Of a stretch of 64,000 nt of DNA, positions 1 to 10,800 are shown piece after piece. Source of the stretch: Paramacrobiotus metropolitanus (lineage: Eukaryota > Tardigrada > Eutardigrada > Parachela > Macrobiotidae); NCBI RefSeq assembly GCF_019649055.1, contig NW_026570314.1:310001-374000 (forward strand), given 5' to 3'. Positions within the stretch are counted from its first letter, which is position 1. Each line of letters starts with the position of its first letter. The notes under the pieces are model-generated. The model ran no database searches. It was given only the letters and a program-made list of their open reading frames with translations, and was not told the DNA's origin. A program made the translations under genes and the position numbers.

Positions 1-120
1 AGACATTATAGTACGCACACTGCATTAAGCTATTACAAAACTAAATTGCAATCGCTAGCTGATCACACGTCCACGAAGCCGAGTTTAGACAGTGCAATGC
101 ACAGTGTGTACAGGCAGTAT

Positions 121-1545
121 TCAGCGAATCACATCCAGGGTTACGTTGTTTCCGGCGTTGCGCAGAATGCTCCTGGCCTGCTCTCGAGTGACCGCTTCTA
201 GACTCTCACCGTTCACCGCCACAATCCGATCGCCTGGCTGCAATCGACCTGTAGAAAAGCTGATGTCTAACGCAAACCATGCAGTGTATCGTCTTGTCAA
301 TATTACGTCGGATGGTTTACCACGAATCAGAACGCGTTTCTCTGCCAGGAGTACGTGCACAAAATCGTAATATTACGTTTACCATCAATCCGAGCGCTTC
401 CGCCGTCTACGATCACTTCCACCGAAATCGGCAAATTCCCATTCGGCGAACCTAAGCCTCCAACCTATATATAAACATTTCTTCTTTCAAGATCCAGCTT
501 CAATTCTTACTACATACAAGAGTAAGCCCAAAACGACCGTCTTGTCCACGACGCAACGAAATCATATTAGATTTCGGCAAGCTGCCATAATATACAGGCG
601 AACTGTAAACGCAATAAACAGCGTAATAAAGCAATAGCGACAAGGTTGATGAAAAGGCAACAGGACAGCAGAAATATTGCCCGCGCACGCACCGACGCGC
701 TGGCAATTGTTGCACCAACCGCGAGCGCTTTGGTAATTTGTTGGCCAACATGATGAATGGCCTGATGATCTTCTTTAAGCGAAATCGGAACTCCGTCTCC
801 GGCTCGAAATCTCTATCCGGAGAATGCGGCGGCAAATCGCTTCTTGGCTGCGATAAAAACGGAATTTCCGGCCGCATAGTGGCATGTTTGTACCGGTAAA
901 TGTCCAACAATTCCGCCTCCAGTAGCAGCCCACTCTACGAGAGCAAGGATTATGTTCTCGGTTTCCGATACCTTAGTACTTCTGCTAATTACAGCTTCAA
1001 TTTGCCCACCGTGGCGGGTCCATCTAGCAGCTCGGTATCGCTCATTAACGGAAATCGTACGAGGAGCAGCAGATCGGCCAGGATGCGCCGTCGGTTCTTC
1101 GTCATTACGGGCACAGGCCGCTGTTGCCCACCTGCAAAATCACGGAAAGAAATTATGACCCAGTCGTCGTACTGGCTATAGTGGGAATCATACATTTCAC
1201 AAGTCGTCAAAAGGTACGAAAAGGTCCGTTTCATAAATCATAATAATTTCTGCTTGGTTTTTGTTAACATAGATGCGTATACCCGAAATCGCAGTACAAT
1301 TGCACGAGTGTAGCAACTAGCAACACGACCCCGGTTCGGAAAGTGAAAATGCTCAGCAGCACTTACTTTTCTACTGCAGTGTAGACTGCGTTTTCCGATG
1401 CCCGAAGTGTGCTGCGTCGCAGAATCATCTCCAACGTTCCCCTGTCGATCTGGTTAAGCCCCTTGAAGCGCAGAACATTTTCACAATATGCGTCCACCAC
1501 TCTCAAGCAAGGATCCACGAGATCATTTGCATGCCATTTAACAGC
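121..1545 (-). pseudogene. BTB1, 3' half: BACK exons 4-5, linker and PDZ exons 6-9 of a BTB-BACK-PDZ gene
   Basis: Six exons can be read on the minus strand: 1367-1545, 1010-1131, 693-934, 518-602, 383-464 and 121-248, all with GT-AG borders. Exon 4 is the first half of a BACK domain; exon 5 holds its end (motif LVRFPLMSDTELLDGPAT). Exon 6 encodes a basic linker containing DIYRYKHATMRPEIPFL. Exons 7-9 encode one PDZ domain: loop GRFGLTL, then GGLGSPNGNLPISV, RLQPGDRIVAVNGESL and a final NVTLDVIR before TGA at 121-123. Exon sizes 179, 242, 85, 82 and 128 equal those of the paralogue at 44544-46972. Exon 5 is 122 nt against 136 in both paralogues, a 14-nt deletion between AACC repeats that shifts frame, so this copy is probably dead. 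Its 5' exons lie 37 kb away beyond an LTR element. BTB-BACK proteins are CUL3 adaptors; the PDZ would be a C-terminal-peptide reader (inference). Confidence 0.8.
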
Positions 1546-1607
1546 CTATATACCACACAACGTCGTATAATTCGAAACTTCGCAATGCAACTCGACGACA
1601 CTGATAG

Positions 1608-1611
1608 CTTT
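1608..1611. repeat. Target-site duplication CTTT, left copy
   Basis: CTTT immediately precedes the left LTR (TGTCAG at 1612) and is repeated immediately after the right LTR at 38559-38562. A 4-bp duplication fits a Ty3/gypsy integrase. Confidence 0.75.
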
Positions 1612-2046
1612 TGTCAGAGGCCCATGACTGCGCCTGGTGCATACGGCCCACCATGGACGTACTTGCACTCATGCTTGCCATATCGCCTCTCTCGCTGTAC
1701 GTACGTGTGCTGCTGCACTGCACTCATACCCGCTGAAGCGGATATACGCGGCGCACACACTGAGCATACTTGCTCTCTCGTCCCTCTCTCGCAGTATGAC
1801 TCAGCGTTCATACGCTCGCGTTGGATTGAGTCCAGTCTGCGCATCATCACACAGCTGATGGCACACAGCACGTGCTTGCCGCCAGTTGCTTCTTTCACGC
1901 CTTGGCGAACGCTCAAGAGCTTTTTAGCATACACTTGCTTGCTTAGCCATCAGTGCTTTGTTTTGCTTTCCTGCTATTACGCAGCATTGTTCCCTTTATT
2001 TGTACAATAAAGCACACTCGTGATCTCCTCGCGCTTGCCTGTTACA
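1612..2046 (+). repeat. Left (5') LTR of the outer element
   Basis: This 435-bp sequence begins TGTCAGAGG and ends CTGTTACA, and is about 99% identical to 38123-38558. It contains a poly(A) signal AATAAA at 2006-2011 followed by a GT-containing stretch, and a CCGC-TGAA-GCGG hairpin near 1730. The base triplet TGG directly follows at 2047, as expected for a tRNA primer-binding site. Confidence 0.9.
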
Positions 2047-2065
2047 TGGTAAGCAGAATCGTTTG
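2047..2065 (+). promoter_or_regulatory. Candidate tRNA primer-binding site
   Basis: TGGTAAGCAGAATCG directly abuts the left LTR. It starts with TGG, the complement of a tRNA CCA end. I cannot name the tRNA without a search. Confidence 0.5.
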
Positions 2066-2150
2066 GTTTTCTTTCGACGGACCCTTTGAGGAGACGGTGA
2101 AGGCTTGATTTACGGAGAACTCGTGAGGAACCTGAAAGTCACTGTCAGAT

Positions 2151-2168
2151 AGATTGCTGAAGCAATCT
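2151..2168 (+). repeat. Hairpin with TGAA loop in leader
   Basis: AGATTGC and GCAATCT form a perfect 7-bp stem around TGAA. Confidence 0.7.
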
Positions 2169-2223
2169 CTGCCTTGACTTTGATCGGACTGATCGCATCG
2201 TCTTACAGCTGAGGAAAACGAGG

Positions 2224-2237
2224 ATCACTGAAGTGAT
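2224..2237 (+). repeat. Hairpin with TGAA loop in leader
   Basis: ATCAC and GTGAT form a 5-bp stem around TGAA, 56 bases after the first such hairpin. The stem bases differ but the loop is the same. Confidence 0.6.
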
Positions 2238-3342
2238 TCTTGCCCAGCTGGTGAGCACAGTTTCTTTGTCTCTTCCACATTGAAGAGCGCATTCCCGAAC
2301 GCACGGACTCTTTCTCTCCCAACTGACGGATCAGACTCGAACGAGAGTCTGCAGCGCGAACGGATTAATCCAATAATACGGGGACCTTCGCTTTGAACAG
2401 CGACCCGCAACTTTAACGGCGGATTTCAGCTCGGAAACGACGAATTTCCGACCTCGGACGGAGGAAATCGACCGACACCGACACCGACACTGGTAAAGTC
2501 ACGGTTATAGGTCGATTTTAGCCGAAACTAGGTCGGCATTTCACTTTCTAACGGTAGAAAACTACTTCTATCCGTAAATCTAAAATTTTTAACGGTTAAA
2601 AAGTGATTTTCGACGGAGAAACCGACTCGGAATTTTGCTTTTGGTCGAGAACCGACCTGCTAGGTCAACGAACCTGTCTAGACAGTTAGACAAAGGCTAA
2701 CCGGCAACAGGTCGGAAATTCTCTTATTTTTGATTTCTAACGGTGTTTCGACCACCAGAAAATTTTCTTAATTAATAAAACTAATTTCTAACGGTTAAAA
2801 ACTTCAAAATCCGACTAGATAAACTTTCTAGCCGACCTAAAATAATCTGTTCTTCTGGCGGAAAATAGCGCGAAAATTCTCGAACTTCCTTGTGACGTCA
2901 TAACGACCGCTTATCAGTACTTAAGAGGCAGCCAATCAGAGTGCAGGGGAAAGTTCCCATAGCCTAACATAGGCGTGATTCATCGTTTTTTGTAAATTTT
3001 TGCACGCGGCTCGCATTCTGTGACGTAGGCAGAAGTGCAAGACCACTTAACCTGTTACGTCACATTGGTCAGCACAGTAGCATAGGATGTGCTACACCGT
3101 ACTACTATTACGTACTCTACTGTACCACTGTACTGTATAATAATACCCTGTGTACTGAGTCATCAACAGACACATCAACAACAACAACAACATTTCACCG
3201 GACGTTCCTGACCCTCGGAAGTTCCTGAACAAAAAGACGTTCCTGATTTTACCGAACATCTTCACACAGAAGATTGTTCGATTTTCTCTTTCTAACCTAT
3301 TAAACCTCAAGGCTCCATCAGAGCCGACCTGAGTCGACAACA

Positions 3343-3708
3343 ATGTCGAACTCCCGAGAAAACGAATACGCCAAGAAGTTCAATAAGGACTACTCGCGGC
3401 GTGCGAACACGACCGGAAAGTACTCACTCCGGTACGCCGGTCAGGACAAAAGTCAGCCGTCCTCAACCGACTCGACTAAGTCGGCTGAGGCAAGGGAAAG
3501 GCGCAACGAACGAATCCTCCTTGCCGACTCGAATCCGACCTCGGATGACAGTTTTGAGGACGCCAGGGATAAAACATTCCTGGATACCCAAGCTGACACA
3601 GCAGCCCCGTCCCACCCGACCGGGGGGATGTGGAACAGCTGCAGGCAGAGACCACATTGTCTCATGCCGACCTGGAGCCGAGCTCACAAAGAGCTCAAGA
3701 CTCGGTAA
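3343..3708 (+). CDS. Outer element: first open frame, N-terminal Gag region
   Basis: This 121-codon frame starts with the first good ATG after the leader (CAACAATGTCG). The product is hydrophilic and rich in Ser, Arg, Asp and Lys, with no recognisable domain. It overlaps the start of the long Gag-like frame at 3630 and is presumably the N-terminal part of the structural polyprotein. Confidence 0.5.
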   Translation: MSNSRENEYAKKFNKDYSRRANTTGKYSLRYAGQDKSQPSSTDSTKSAEARERRNERILLADSNPTSDDSFEDARDKTFLDTQADTAAPSHPTGGMWNSCRQRPHCLMPTWSRAHKELKTR

Positions 3709-6700
3709 CGGCTACAGAAGCCACCGAGCTCGGACGGCAATCACCCAACAGGACGGAAGAAGTGCCGAAACCGACCTCGTCCAACATGGACATACCGACT
3801 AACCAAGTCGGAAGGAAATCGCCGACCACACAGGCCGAGCGAAAATCCCCGAGCAGGGAAGTCGACCAACAGAAGGCCGACCTACCAGCAGCTTCAGAGG
3901 TCGAACAACCGACCTCGACCGGAATGGAAAAACTGATATCAGAAGTTGGCAAAGTCCAACCGACCACACAGGTCGGAAGGATTTCACCGACCTCAGAGGT
4001 TGGAGAAAAGGAAGTCGGCAACAAGCAACCGACTTCCCTGGAACGGCAACCAACCGACACAAAGTCGGATGCGGCCGTCCAGCCGACTAAACTACCGACT
4101 CGAACGGAAGATTCCGAGGTACCGCCACGAAGCGGCCCTCGCCCAGCTGGATCACCGACCAGCATACCGGCGCCTACCGAACGGATCATTTCACCGTTGA
4201 GCCGACCTTCGCCAACCGGAAGCGAGTCGACTCGAGTAACTGAAGCTCAACAAACGGCGAAGTCGACTAAGGCGACACAAAGTCGACCTGTCGACCTGAA
4301 GATCCGACCTTCACCGTTAATGTTCGAACCTGGCGAACTTGGTAGCGAAAGAACCCCGACACCGAACGACGAAGTCTTTGACACGACAAAGGTGTCAAGA
4401 CCGAACAGTGCGGACGGATTCTTCACGACACCGGTGAAGTCCAACCAGGACGACCTCACCTACCAGGCCAGTGCACTCGAATACACGGCGAAGAAGTGGA
4501 TAGCGGCAACACCGCCTGAGAAGATCGAAGATGTCGACCTACTCCGTGCGAGATGCCGTAAGCTGATCACACAGAACGCTTTGGCAGACCAAATTGTAAA
4601 CTCGACGGAAGGATCGCTCCGCAACTCGGCGGATACCCACAAACTCGAACGGAGGAGGTGGGAACGAGATATGGCTGACGCCAATAAAGGCATTGCCATT
4701 CAGCAACGGGAAATCGATCGGCTCAATGCCATACTGAAGCGTACCGACCAACCGTGTCGGCACGACATCGATGAAGCTACTACACTCAAGGGCATGCTGG
4801 ACCGATCCATGGATGCGGTCCACGAGTTAAACCGGGAACTCGCTGAAGCGAACAAAGCGCTCGAAGAGGCCCGAAAAGACTTGGCCGATGTACAGACCGC
4901 ACTGGTCGAGTCGGAACAAGCAGCCAGAGCGTTCCACCAGCAACTCAACACGGCCAACGAAGAAGCCGAGGTCTATCGAAACGAAGTCGATAGATACGTG
5001 GTGGAGCTAAAAAAGGCCGATAACGAGATCGACCGACTGACGCAACGAGTCGACGAACTCGAGTCGGAGATAGAACTCCTCTTCGTCAGAATGGGACGCC
5101 GGTTCATTGACGAGAACGCTCGGGACATGGGCTTTCCTAACCAAAGGACGGCCGATGTCGACCTAGTGGAAGCAAACGCTCAACTAGCCGACCAGGTCCA
5201 TGGACTGAACAAAGTCCTCAAGGAGGAACAGAAACTCCGAGCTCAACTCGAGTACAACCTGAACGAGGCCCAAAAGGTAAATGAGGCGCAACATAGCCGC
5301 ATCCTTTACCTGGAAGCCCGCGAAACCGAGCTGTACGAATTCGGCGAACAAGCCGCTCGTAACCTCCCGGAAATGATGAGGCAGATGGACGAAATGGACA
5401 TCGAAACAAGGTGTCTGAGGGAAGAAAAGAAACACCTGGAACAAAGCCAGGTCGAACTTTCCCCACACCGGGAACAAAGTCGAGCTGAACCCCCCTCATA
5501 CCGAACGTCCATGGCACAGGATCAACAGCCGTCACGAACGATCAGTGACATCCTGTGGGGAATTACTCCGACCCAGGAAATGGCGAAGAAGGAGAACAAC
5601 ACATCCTACTTCGTCGGAGTCGTAACAACCGACCCAAACGTGGGAACAATCCCACAGCCACCAACTGTACCGAGTGCTCCGGAACCGGAACACAATACGT
5701 CGACCGCGGCACCACGAGTACCAACGTCGAACGTGGCGACAACGACGTCGGCCGGTGCATATACAAGCACCTCGTACGCGACGCGCACAACAACGTACGC
5801 GCCGGTACCCAATGCCAGAAGAGATCGGACAACGGACACCGAACGTCTCCCGATTCAGCCACCAAGGCCTGGCATGGACGCATACCGCCCGCCACGGACG
5901 AACTCCAACCCAAACTTCCTCCGCCAGAACCCGCAATTCGACTCGGAACGCGGGCGAGCTCGGTCATTCAACACGACTGACCAGCAGCAGGACGGACGAA
6001 ATGGAGAAGATAGCTCCGACCAACAAGGCCGGATGCCTCCGAACCGACCTACACAAAGTCGGATGCCGGCTCAGGGAACACAGCCCGACCGGTATGGAAG
6101 AGTCCACGACCAGCCAAGTGGATTCTATCCGCAGGCGCCGAGACAAAATCGAGCGCCCCCCCCACAACATTATGGAGGACAGCCGCACCAGCCTCGTCAC
6201 GAAGACGCTCAGGCTCGATATCCGCAACAGGACGGATACAACGATCATAACGACGAAGCCTACCAACAGGGGGCGTACGAAGACCAACAAGGTCACATGC
6301 CATACGCCAACCCACCACCTGCCCCGGTTGCACAACAAGTCGCACCGGTGGCAAATCCGATTCCTCTTGCACAGGATCCAGCACATGTCGCTTTAATACG
6401 CGCAATTACCCACGGACGTCGGCAACCCTTACCGCCGTTCGATGGCGACCACACTAAACTTCACGGGTGGCTGAAGCAGATCCGAAGCCTGTATCGTCAA
6501 GCCCAACAATGGTATGAAGACGATCAGACTTTCATGTCCGACTTGGTAGCCCAACTAGATGGCCAAGCGGAACATTGGCATACTCTCGAAGCCGCTGGAG
6601 AACCAATCGGCGGATGGCCAGTCAACTTATGGCTGACCAAATTCGAGCAGAGATTTGCGGACAAGAACAAGGAGGTGAACATGATATCGCGAATCAATAA

Positions 6701-7886
6701 ACGGATATTCCGTTTCGGCGAAGAAACGCCGGAACAATACTATGACGCGATGATGTTCATGAAGTCCCAAGTCCCCACCGTCACCGACCAGATGATATTA
6801 TATCATCTTAGGGAAAACATCCACGAACCCAAACTGCGGGAGGCCCTGGAAATCAGGATGCCAGCAACGCCGATCGAGTTCCGTGACTACTTACGGGACT
6901 TCGTTAACGGCAAGGAAATGTATGAGGTGCGGAAATCGCGTGATGGCGACTACGCTAGAGTTCGGGCAGCAACACCTGCACCTGTTCCGACTCCACCTCC
7001 GGCGATACCACAACAGACTGTGTATCAGCCACACTTGATGCCGGGATATCAAACTCCGACGGCACAGTACGGACAACTAAGTCCGGCTCCGACGCCACCG
7101 GTGCAACAAGCACCAACCCAGCAACAGACTTGGGCAGGCGCGGTAACAGCAAACCTGAATCCCCCAGCACCTGGAACTGGAACATCCGTTAACAACTACG
7201 GCGGCCCAGGTTCTAGCTCGGGCGGTAACCAAAGCAACACAGGTTTTGGTTACGGACAGAACTCCAACCAGGGATACTCCGCATACGGACAGTATCCTCC
7301 ACAAGGATACGGCGGCGGAGGCTATGGTCGCGGTAAAGGACGCGGCGGCGGGAACCGCGGCCGTGGGAACTTCCCCAACCGCGGCGGAGGCGGCGGCCCA
7401 CAAGGCAACCGACCTCCCCAGGCACAACAAAGTGCTCGGCAAGGAACAACATACGTCGATAAGATGGAGGCAGCCTTCTTCCAGTGGACGAAGGACAAGA
7501 CCTTCCGGTGCAGGCACTGCATGTTCAACAACCATGACGAGTCGCGCTGCATCTATGGCTCGGACAACAATCCGAACCTTCGGTGGTACGACGACTGGTA
7601 CCGCCGATACTCGACAAATGGCCCGGTTGGCTCGGCGAACCCATTCTGGAAGGACATCGTGCCACCGCCGCGCCAACGCCAACAGGCAGGAGGCTCGGGT
7701 AGCCCCGGTAACGGAAACCGGTCACCCGGCCAGGGGAACGGCGGAAACCGCAACAATAGCGGCGGGAACCAACAAGGTTCCCCGGCATACAGAGAACCGT
7801 TGCCGCCCCGTCAGTCGCTGAACTCGACGCCACCCAACAATGGGTCGGCTCGGAGTAACTCCCCAAGAAACGCCCAAGGTCGATGA
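3630..7886 (+). CDS. gag: Outer element: giant Gag-like frame (coiled coil, capsid-like region, CCHC knuckle)
   Basis: This frame of about 1418 codons is roughly three times a usual Ty3 Gag. Residues 1-330 are low complexity with recurring PT/VG/KS words. About 335-620 is a long coiled coil (for example LNRELAEANKALEEARKDL). About 640-930 is a Pro/Gln/Asn-rich linker. About 935-1100 resembles the retrotransposon Gag/capsid helical domain (PPFDGDHTKLHGW through EIRMPATPIEFRDYLRDF). A Gly-rich stretch follows, then a zinc knuckle CRHCMFNNHDESRC (C-X2-C-X4-H-X4-C) near 1293, then a Gly/Asn/Pro tail. It ends in ATGA overlapping the next frame by 4 nt, an arrangement that allows stop-restart. The large coiled-coil N-terminus is unusual for the family. 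Confidence 0.8.
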   Translation: MEQLQAETTLSHADLEPSSQRAQDSVTATEATELGRQSPNRTEEVPKPTSSNMDIPTNQVGRKSPTTQAERKSPSREVDQQKADLPAASEVEQPTSTGMEKLISEVGKVQPTTQVGRISPTSEVGEKEVGNKQPTSLERQPTDTKSDAAVQPTKLPTRTEDSEVPPRSGPRPAGSPTSIPAPTERIISPLSRPSPTGSESTRVTEAQQTAKSTKATQSRPVDLKIRPSPLMFEPGELGSERTPTPNDEVFDTTKVSRPNSADGFFTTPVKSNQDDLTYQASALEYTAKKWIAATPPEKIEDVDLLRARCRKLITQNALADQIVNSTEGSLRNSADTHKLERRRWERDMADANKGIAIQQREIDRLNAILKRTDQPCRHDIDEATTLKGMLDRSMDAVHELNRELAEANKALEEARKDLADVQTALVESEQAARAFHQQLNTANEEAEVYRNEVDRYVVELKKADNEIDRLTQRVDELESEIELLFVRMGRRFIDENARDMGFPNQRTADVDLVEANAQLADQVHGLNKVLKEEQKLRAQLEYNLNEAQKVNEAQHSRILYLEARETELYEFGEQAARNLPEMMRQMDEMDIETRCLREEKKHLEQSQVELSPHREQSRAEPPSYRTSMAQDQQPSRTISDILWGITPTQEMAKKENNTSYFVGVVTTDPNVGTIPQPPTVPSAPEPEHNTSTAAPRVPTSNVATTTSAGAYTSTSYATRTTTYAPVPNARRDRTTDTERLPIQPPRPGMDAYRPPRTNSNPNFLRQNPQFDSERGRARSFNTTDQQQDGRNGEDSSDQQGRMPPNRPTQSRMPAQGTQPDRYGRVHDQPSGFYPQAPRQNRAPPPQHYGGQPHQPRHEDAQARYPQQDGYNDHNDEAYQQGAYEDQQGHMPYANPPPAPVAQQVAPVANPIPLAQDPAHVALIRAITHGRRQPLPPFDGDHTKLHGWLKQIRSLYRQAQQWYEDDQTFMSDLVAQLDGQAEHWHTLEAAGEPIGGWPVNLWLTKFEQRFADKNKEVNMISRINKRIFRFGEETPEQYYDAMMFMKSQVPTVTDQMILYHLRENIHEPKLREALEIRMPATPIEFRDYLRDFVNGKEMYEVRKSRDGDYARVRAATPAPVPTPPPAIPQQTVYQPHLMPGYQTPTAQYGQLSPAPTPPVQQAPTQQQTWAGAVTANLNPPAPGTGTSVNNYGGPGSSSGGNQSNTGFGYGQNSNQGYSAYGQYPPQGYGGGGYGRGKGRGGGNRGRGNFPNRGGGGGPQGNRPPQAQQSARQGTTYVDKMEAAFFQWTKDKTFRCRHCMFNNHDESRCIYGSDNNPNLRWYDDWYRRYSTNGPVGSANPFWKDIVPPPRQRQQAGGSGSPGNGNRSPGQGNGGNRNNSGGNQQGSPAYREPLPPRQSLNSTPPNNGSARSNSPRNAQGR
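3680..3696 (+). repeat. Pentaloop hairpin (ACAAA)
   Basis: GAGCTC-ACAAA-GAGCTC, perfect 6-bp stem. Confidence 0.7.
3795..3811 (+). repeat. Pentaloop hairpin (AACCA)
   Basis: CCGACT-AACCA-AGTCGG, perfect 6-bp stem. Confidence 0.65.
3960..3976 (+). repeat. Pentaloop hairpin (ACACA)
   Basis: CCGACC-ACACA-GGTCGG, perfect 6-bp stem. Here the loop codes within PTTQVG. Confidence 0.7.
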
Positions 7887-10800
7887 GCTCCGGTGACTCA
7901 TTCGACCTCCAACATCCGACCGAACCACCGGACAAGGATAACCCGACTAAACAACCGCTTAATTACCGGAACGAACTGGATGCCCCCATAACGATTGAGG
8001 AGGGCACTCAACAGATAGAAGCCATCCTCCAACTACTCGGATTGAACGAAAATAGTTCAATTGACGACTTCGCAAAAGCGATGTCGACCTCCACAAAGGA
8101 GGTAGAGGCAGCTCGGAAGTTAGCTGCCCAGCTCGGCGTGTACGTCAACAATGGCACCGTCGAAGCTTGGCCCGGAATAAAACAAGTACTCCAGGCAACC
8201 GACCCAGCGCATCAACTTGGCGCTGGAACGTCGGAGGTCGGAACACAAGAAATGCCCGACCTAAGCAGCGCAAACAATGCGACTGCGCCGTCCGTCACAC
8301 AAAGTGACGTAGCACGGCCCGGCCACGGAAGCTGGACCGGATTGCCGGTGAGGATAAACTCAACCGAGCAGGCCAGACGATGCCCAAGACGCGGAGGACC
8401 GGGACGCCGATTCACGCACAGGGGCAACAGAAACTTCCCCAATGTATCATCCGCACGCGCAACGGATAGATACGCTGCAACAATAGCAGCCATCGACCTC
8501 ACCGAAGAATCGGAAGGAGAAGTCGAAGAATGGGAAACAGTCCCATTGGAAGCTCAGGTACCCGTTTACTCTCGGCCGGGAGAAGCGGACCTATTCCAGC
8601 CAAAAGAGCGACCAGCCAGAACGATAGCCAGTTCTCGAACATTCCTCAACATCGACTACATGTGGTCGAAATTGAGACCAACAAATGACTCAATTGAGGA
8701 AAGGATATTGGCTCAGGCACAACGGTTCGGAACCGCCAAATTACCGGAGGACGGAGTAGCTAACCGACCTGAGGTACAGGAAGCGGGAGAAGTCGGAGTT
8801 GAACTTACACAAAGTTCAACTCAACAGCCAGCCGACCACGGACCGGTGTCATTAATCCCCATCAAACCAACGGTGCGGGAAGTGACATTTGAGAAAGGAA
8901 CCCATAAGAAACCGAAAACAGTTCGAGCTTGGACGCACGAAATCCAAGTCGGATCCACGCCCACAATGGCGATGTTGGATACCGGAGCGGAGACTTCGCT
9001 CATCGAACAACGGTTTTGCGAGAGGAACGGTTTAACGATGCAACCCCTCGGACATTACACCAAAATACTTGGTGTAGGCGGACAAGTCGCCTTTATGGTG
9101 TCTCACTGCTGTACTGCACCTGTAACAATGCAGGGCTTTACTAGCCACCATACATTCCACGTCCAGCCGACCGAAGCGGACATTCCAGTACTGCTCGGAT
9201 GCGACTACCTGCATTCGAAATTCACCTTCGTTTTAACGCCGATCCGTACTACGGAACAACCGGTAGGAACGACGGTAGAGCAGTCTATCCCGATACCAGA
9301 GGCATCGGGCAAGTTACCAAGTGAAGCAAGGATAAGTCGGATTGATCACCCGTCGGACCCTTCGCGAATTTGCCGTGACTGCCGGAATAACAACCGGACT
9401 CTGCTCGAGGAACTTAAACTGCACAACGCCATCGAAGCGTACGAAGGACGGAAAAACACCGGCACACTACGACCGGCCAAGACAGTACTAAAGTCTATCC
9501 CGATACCAGAGGCATCCGCTGAAGCGGATGCTCGGAACTTAGAGGAGGTACAACAAAGGTACCGAACTTGGTTCTCGGGAGCTCGACACTTTCTCGACCA
9601 ACGGACGTTGGAGATGGTGACCACCCTGCGACAGAATGGAGCGGTAACATACGAGCAAATACGGGACACACAACAAACGTGTGAACCTGTAATCGCCCTC
9701 ATGAACGACATAGAGGACGAAGCATGGGAATGGGAAGACGAACGAATTCCGATCCATCGACAGTACATGGAATACGGACTTCCCGTCCCACGACCTTTGG
9801 AAATGCCTTGCCAAGAACTAGGCTTTCAACTCTTCGCCTATATGCAGCGAGTTCAGTTGCACGGAGAATCGTCAACGACTGCATTCTGGCAACGGTATGG
9901 CGAGGACACCGCTATAACGCGACATGTACCCGACCCATTACCGCCAGTAGAGGAGCATACTCCGACCACGGTGCACTTCGCGAGTAGCCCACCGAAACCC
10001 CAGGACGACCTAATCCTGGAGGAAACTGATAAACCTTACCAGTGTACCATCTGCAAGGATAACATTGACGGAGTGGTACGGGCCATAAAGGCTCATCACG
10101 ACTTAACTTGGTCGGACGACAGACCGTCGTCACCGTCACCTCCGCAACAGGAACGGAAGGTAGACCGCTTTCGGAAGCCCCAACAGACGCGCATCCAATG
10201 GTTGAGCGACATAGGCTCACAACCAATCGACCTTGAGAACCAGGACGGAGCAAGTCGACCTACCCAATCGACGGAGCAAGTCGACCAAGCCGAAACGACC
10301 ACACAGGTCGAAGTCGGTAACACACCGCAAGTCGGACAGGAAGACGGAACAACCGTCGAAAACGAAGATTACCAGTCGGACGACTCGGACATACAGAGTA
10401 CGAGCGACTCGGCGGATACCGACTCCGATAACCGACCTTTGGAAGAATCCGAGGAAGAAGATGACGAAGAATTCAATCTGTCAGTCCGACACTGTAAGAC
10501 GGATAAACCGAGCATAAACGACTCGGACGATTCGTCATCGGAGGACGAAGAACCGACCTACGATGTCCGACTAACCACAGCATTGCGGACTATAGTTCAC
10601 ACAGAATTTATAGTCGAGCAACCGGAACAAACCGAGCAACCTAAGCCAGTCGACTCCGAACAACAGGAGGAACTCGACCAACTTAAGGCTTTGTGGGAAT
10701 TTGGAGGAGGTAAACCGGAGGAAGACGATTTCCGACCTCCAACCATAGTCGTCCAGCAATTGGCAACCGAACAACCGACCTTGGCTAACTTAACCGACCA

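Larger units (their letters stand above)
2047..3342 (+). other. Leader (untranslated region) of the outer element
   Basis: No convincing coding frame is present between the left LTR and the ATG at 3343. The stretch is rich in short inverted repeats, among them AGATTGC-TGAA-GCAATCT at 2151-2168, ATCAC-TGAA-GTGAT at 2224-2237 and CAGACTC/GAGTCTG at 2332-2351. It also has a CAACAA run near 3175-3192 and repeats of the kind GACGTTCCTGA at 3200-3250. In this family the leader holds dimerisation and packaging signals; the hairpins would suit that. Confidence 0.6.

Noticed and set aside
121-360. 79-codon minus-strand frame with a PDZ half as a stand-alone protein.
   Set aside because: Its first part is intron sequence (249-382); the PDZ is completed by exons at 383-464 and 518-602.
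500-910. Continuous minus-strand frame of 136 codons that could be taken as a small gene.
   Set aside because: It runs from linker exon 6 through the intron into PDZ exon 7 of BTB1. Splice sites with matching phases and the paralogue show that it is two exons with a readable intron.
1614-1934. Open frames within both LTRs, on either strand, of 60-160 codons.
   Set aside because: They are in LTR sequence repeated at both ends, overlap each other in several frames, and have no domain.
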